The notes below the pieces were generated by a model. That model was not told the DNA's origin. It did not search any database and saw only the letters and a list, made by a program, of their open reading frames with translations. A stretch of 64,000 nt of DNA from Sipunculus nudus (taxonomy: Eukaryota > Annelida > Sipuncula > Golfingiida > Sipunculidae), in the NCBI GenBank assembly GCA_026874595.1, contig CM049314.1, positions 77,330,300-77,394,299 of the forward strand, written 5' to 3'. Positions 59,051 through 64,000 of the stretch are shown here, piece after piece (position 1 is the first letter of the stretch; the number at the start of each line of letters is the position of its first letter). Both the position numbers and the translations under genes were made by a program.

Positions 59051-62000
59051 TTCTTTAAACAAAAACAAAATGTTAAAATAATCCATGATATCTACATTTG
59101 GATCTTTCTTCTCCAGCCGATACTGCACACTTTAGGAGCTCAGACAGGTAACCCGCCCGACTCTAAGCTCCCAAACCATGATGAGGTCATATCCTTTTCT
59201 AGGTTAAACATTTCCACTTTACTGCCTAGACAATCAGAGAATTGTTGACTCACACGATATATTCACTTATGAAGATACATTTATGAAGCCAGTTATAACG
59301 ATGTATGGAGTAAGTGTCGTCAAATATGCGCAAAATGTGTTCATATAGTGGCAGCCTATGACCGGATTATCAATTAGCTTGTGAAACATTCACCCAAACT
59401 GAAACTATTACTCAAGAGAATTGTGTTCGAATTGCAATGAATATTTCTTTTGTCTCGTAATCATTTCGAGGAGCATTCAGTTTCCCTTTAAATGCAACAT
59501 TCGTAAAGCATCGCAATAACGTTAATGTTTTAAGGACACGACCTTAACTGTTTACGCTTATCTAAATTTATGTCGATTGCTACCCCTTGTCAGGTTAGAT
59601 TTTCGTTTGCTCTGTTTATAACCCTTTGTTGCTGGTATTCAGCCACATTTTATGACACTGTAACATAATCTACGAGCTGAGCTCAAAAGCAAGACTTTCA
59701 GCACTTTAAATTTCAAACATGTCTAAGTGTGTAAAGCTTTCGAACAAATATTTCAAATGGTAACTAAAATAAAAGAATAATTCACACTAATTTTTCTGTT
59801 AAAATATAATCGTTATCTCTCAGTTTATTATTTTCTCACTTAAAGGTTTGATTTTTCACTATAATAGACCCATTTATACAGAGGCCAAATTTTCTCAAAC
59901 ACCAAACCATCGTTTGCTTCATCTGTTTTTTGGACTCATCGTAGTAACTGTATTTTTATTTGTTTGTCAAAGAAAATTAAGATGGATCTCAATACATAAT
60001 TTACACATTCCGATATATGACTATTGCAAAACCACTTATCTTATGTAAAGGATTTTTGTTAAAATGATTTCCCACCCATCAACAAAACTTTGCACAAAAC
60101 TTGGTCAGACATGCCTACATTCACCACACTATACAAAGCCCAATTTGTAGCCTCTCAACCTCATTTCTCTTGCTCATTCAACCAGTGCAATTCACTTTGA
60201 AAGACAAAAACCTTTTGATAAGTATACGCCTGCCGGAAAAAACTCTTGAAATTGATTTTAAAATATTTATATAGGCTGGATATTTTCTAGGTAGAGGAAA
60301 ATTCAAAACCTTTTGGGTTATGGATTTAAAGGAACTTCCATCAATATTCATATGGCATTATTTGTGCATGATAATGAAGTTTTAACCAGCTGCACCCTGG
60401 GTATAGAAAGATTAATCGGTTCTTAACTTGCCTGCAAAAAATAAGAGGTAGTAACCTACCTAATATGTGTTAATGTCCTAAACGGTATTTAATTGTCCTG
60501 AAAATAATGGAGCTGTTTGAATAGCTATGTGACGTGGTCACTCGTGCATTTTAGACAAGAACCGCTCGGCATTATTTATAATGTTTATATCCATGGTGTT
60601 TTTCTGTTCTGCGGAAACCCTGTTTGACCGGAATCACTGTTATGGAGGGGCAGATATTACTGTAATAATGATCTGAGGCCACGCCAGTAGAATGGAAACA
60701 CCAGGTTGAAGCCTATGGGTCCAGTTTGTATTAAAGGTAGTTGCTTGGCATCCAAGCGGTACATCATTCTCAATACAGGCCTCTATATTCAACTGAAAAG
60801 AGACGGCTGTTTACTTTGTATAAATCAGCGTCATCCGCATAGTTATGAAAAGCACAGCTTTGAGCAGAAATTACGGTAAACGGGTGTTGTAAATTTAGAT
60901 GTAACAGTGCATGTATTAACATGGATCCTAACGGAACTCATCCAATAGAGTACATTGGAAGGTAAAAACATTGTTAAGATTCCCGAATTGAGTTTGGAAA
61001 CAAATATTAGCCTACAAAATGGAATTAGTTAACATTCCAGTCCTACTTTATGGTCCCCTTTTAATTTTAATGCAAATCCAGGTTGTTAATTGAAGATTAC
61101 ACTTAATATTTAAAATAGTTTTTACATGAGTTTATTGAGATAATGCCTGATTATGACAATTCTTGTACTTCTTTTTCCCCCTTTTTTGTTATTATAAATC
61201 TAATAAACATGCCAGAAATGATATCTCAAATGTAGATATCTCATGGTTTCGTGAGACTCGGCTGAACTTGGAACAAATGCTCTATTGTAAATACATATAG
61301 GCCAAATAGATGTGCGCCTAATAGGGTAGAGGTTGTTTTGTAGGTTAAAATTTGTCTCTTTTTGATCAAAAGGTTTTCATACATTTTAATTTATACTTAC
61401 CGAAGGGTCTCTCCTTGACTATAATTCAGTCCTCTGAGGAAGTTGTATAAACAAAAATTGATTTTCTACCAAGATCGCATTTAAAGGAAGTATCATTAAA
61501 CCGTCTACCAGAAAACCGTTTATCAGAGACTTCCATTGGAGATTATTTTATATCGATTTACATTTTATTCATGTTTTGAGGAATGAGCATATCCTATATC
61601 CTGATAAAATGGGACCAGTAGTCGCATTTGTTTAGTGTCATATCGGAGGTAAAGAATTGCTTTATTATACATGGAAAGTCCTCGAGTGGAACAGGGTATT
61701 CATTCACGAAGCCAGTTACTGTGATATATTGTAATAGCCTTGACTCCAAGAGGTACAGTTTGTCCCCTAGGTAGAAACCGATGTCCTGTGCATCTTTTGG
61801 GAAATGATAAATGTACCCAAGGAAAACATTATGACCAAAGAAGAACCGTGTTGCAAATTTGTTGTTTCTGATTTTACAGGAGAGCTCTTTTAATCGTACA
61901 GTCGATAAATTCTCATAAATAATGGGATAGTAAGTTGGAACTATAAAATGTAAAAGGACCGTTTCGATTTATGACAAATTATTAAACCTTTGCCTTGTAA

Positions 62001-64000
62001 AATATTTTCTAGATATTGGATCAAAGTTCATGACACTGCAATAAAGAATTTATAGGTTGACGTATAATCTATATGTATAAGGAGAATATGGAAAGGAAAA
62101 AGGTACATTTTGACTCATTCCTGTATCAGTTTATCACCAAACCATTGTGCCTCATCTTGTAATTATTCACACTGAGATGCATTCACGATCGACCAATAAG
62201 GCAACACTTACCACATAGTTGACTAGATGGACCTTGTTTCCGACCTTAAATGCATAGAAATCTTGGCAAAAAAACTTTCCCTAAAATTATTTTCCGTTTG
62301 AAAATAGTGTCAATGCAAAAAAATATACCTAGCGCCTTTCGCTCACAGAAAATGCTCCTTTTAACTAAATCGTAAGGTTTTTTTTCTGGTACCTTAGGAA
62401 ACAAGTCCATTTCCGATCGCAAGGAAAATTGGATTTCATATTCAGGCTGAGATATGACACGCCATAGGCATTTCATCAGAGTCAAAATTTGGTAGTATGT
62501 CATTCGTTTTTTACACAAGGCGCCGCTTTCAAAGTGCCAGCAAAACCTATCCCTCTATTCTGTGGTCCACTGAGATTCTTACGGTCAAATGGGAAGTTGT
62601 TCAGCTAAAATACTTGAAAGTAAGGAATAGAAATACCAATGAAACTGCCAGATAGCATCAACGTTTGGGAAACTCAATATTCTGTTTAAATTTAAATAAA
62701 GATTTGAAATTCCCCGCGGAGAAAGGTATGTCAAATTTTCCTCTAAATCTAATATTTACAGGACTAGATCAGCGTGGATGTCTGATTCTGAAACTGCCAA
62801 AGTTGAGATTCCTCAAATGTGTATTGTAGTCTATAGAATTAAGCCTTTAATGCTGAATTGGTTCTTACTGTATTTTATGTTCAAACCACGATCCAAGAAC
62901 CTTGATTGTAAGCTACAGTCCTTGTTTAACGGAATACCTACCTGTAGTAGCTCAGGTTACCTCTGTGTATAAATTAAACGAGAAGGAAGCCAATCCTCAG
63001 ACTGATGCACAGGCTAGGGAGCATGAAAGGGTGAATACCAAAATGTGAATGAAAAAAATGATATTTATAGAAACATCGAAACGCAGAGAGGTTCTCCCTT
63101 ATACAGATATACAAAAAACACTACATGTGCAACCCTCTCGCAGCACGTTGGAACAACTGTCTCTGCTTTTCACAAGATAATTAGGAATATTTATGCTGAT
63201 TTATAATACCTGATATTCTCACCTGTAGTATAAATTTCACAAATCGTACTTTGTCAGTTAATAACATACATTATCATACATTATCTCCAAAGCTAGGCCT
63301 GTATTCTACAATGCTAATAATGGCTGTCGACTGTAATGTAAAATTGATCAAACTAAACTAATAAATACAAAATTGGGGGGAAATAAACATAAATAACAAT
63401 CTAGCTGTTTAAGTCAAATATAATAAGATTTCTGCTTACTTGAACCTATGAAACTGTTTAACATACTTTATTAATTTTTTCATAAATGGTAATGACAAAA
63501 TCGTTATGAAGGATATCGAGTTTAGTAAGTTAAAAAATAGTGACGCGGTCGACAATGAATTCCTTTCAGATTCTGGATATTTTGATGTAGCATCATTATT
63601 CTTACAGATAGAACACTATTAAACTGAAAAAAATTGCCAGTAGGGTTTAAGATACAAAGCTTTTACAATACATTACACCAATTTTAGCTGATAAACACAT
63701 GTTCTGTTACAAAGAATAGGCATTGTATACTTCTAGTTTTCCAGGAATAAAAACCACCCACCTTGGCTGGCTTTCCAATCACGGCACGGATGATGGATAC
63801 TTCCCGTTAAGTTAATCAATGTCCGCATGATAAATGTTCCACTTTGTCTCTGTTAACCGAGACAATGAATCTCTTACCTATGTGAAAAATAGTCTCCACA
63901 GAGTAGAACATCAAGGAATCAATAGACATTTGTATGGTTCAAGCGTTATATTTACTACATAGAGTAGAACCTTTGAATTACGGACATAGACGGGACCTGA
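59050..64000. repeat. Strongly diverged repeat-unit DNA, no gene recognised
   Basis: 59130-59330 parallels 29310-29490 and 41690-41880: GCTCAGACA, a GAGGCCAAATCC-like block, CATTTCC, then TTATGAAGCCAGTTAT.A.GAT.TAT. A similar GAAGCCAGTTACTGTGATATATTG block recurs at 61708-61731, so at least two more monomers seem present. Beyond these anchors similarity is too low to follow by eye. Open frames (for example 62246-62518 minus, 62778-62972 plus) are short and unrecognised. Confidence 0.45.

Noticed and set aside
1-64000. tRNA and rRNA genes
   Set aside because: I looked for B-box-like and cloverleaf patterns by eye and found none that could be supported; a tRNAscan run would be decisive.

Overview
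This is 64 kb of eukaryotic, AT-rich, gene-poor DNA. It has many long (TA)n tracts, poly-C/poly-G runs, LTR and Penelope-like retroelements, and no operon-like coding. Penelope-like elements with a GIY-YIG nuclease domain and hammerhead-type ribozyme motifs, beside a Ty3-type LTR element and CTCGAGATCTCGA fold-back repeats, suggest an invertebrate, perhaps a bivalve mollusc. That is inference and cannot be proven from this window. I found no convincing host protein-coding exon, tRNA or rRNA gene.

Layout. 1-3690: no recognisable feature apart from a microsatellite. 3690-57160 and, more weakly, 59050 onward: diverged copies of the same kilobase-scale noncoding DNA, repeated in the same order and orientation. 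The repetition has several levels: about 165-185 bp tandem repeats; related monomers of about 2-4 kb; multi-kilobase units made of several monomers; and one recent tandem duplication of nearly identical copies (27311-32606 and 32607-39376), the first lacking about 1.4 kb present in the second. Comparing paralogous copies exposes insertions: 4140-5498 (paired CRE-like motifs), 7115-7595, a probable solo LTR at 10239-10986, a fold-back element at 25356-25806, and an ORF-bearing piece at 55700-56100.

The richest region is 12376-23420. A Penelope-like fragment (GIY-YIG coding at 22082-22528) lies in a large inverted repeat whose arms carry Penelope 3' sequence, a (TA)n tract, hammerhead-like sequence and about 230 bp of flanking repeat-unit DNA. 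A Ty3-type LTR retrotransposon on the minus strand (12772-21719, 8.9 kb) has inserted into the (TA)n tract of the left arm. Its parts, in transcription order, are: 5' LTR, a tRNA-Lys-like primer binding site, a 1.5 kb leader, gag, protease, reverse transcriptase, RNase H, integrase, an acidic C-terminal tail, a 3' UTR, a poly-G polypurine tract and the 3' LTR. The frame is broken by at least five stops and four frameshifts, so this copy is not autonomous. A second Penelope family is present as a 5'-truncated pseudogene at 57246-58749 (minus), with a related 3'-end scrap at 47490-47610.

All similarities between copies were judged by eye, so boundaries are approximate unless a motif defines them.
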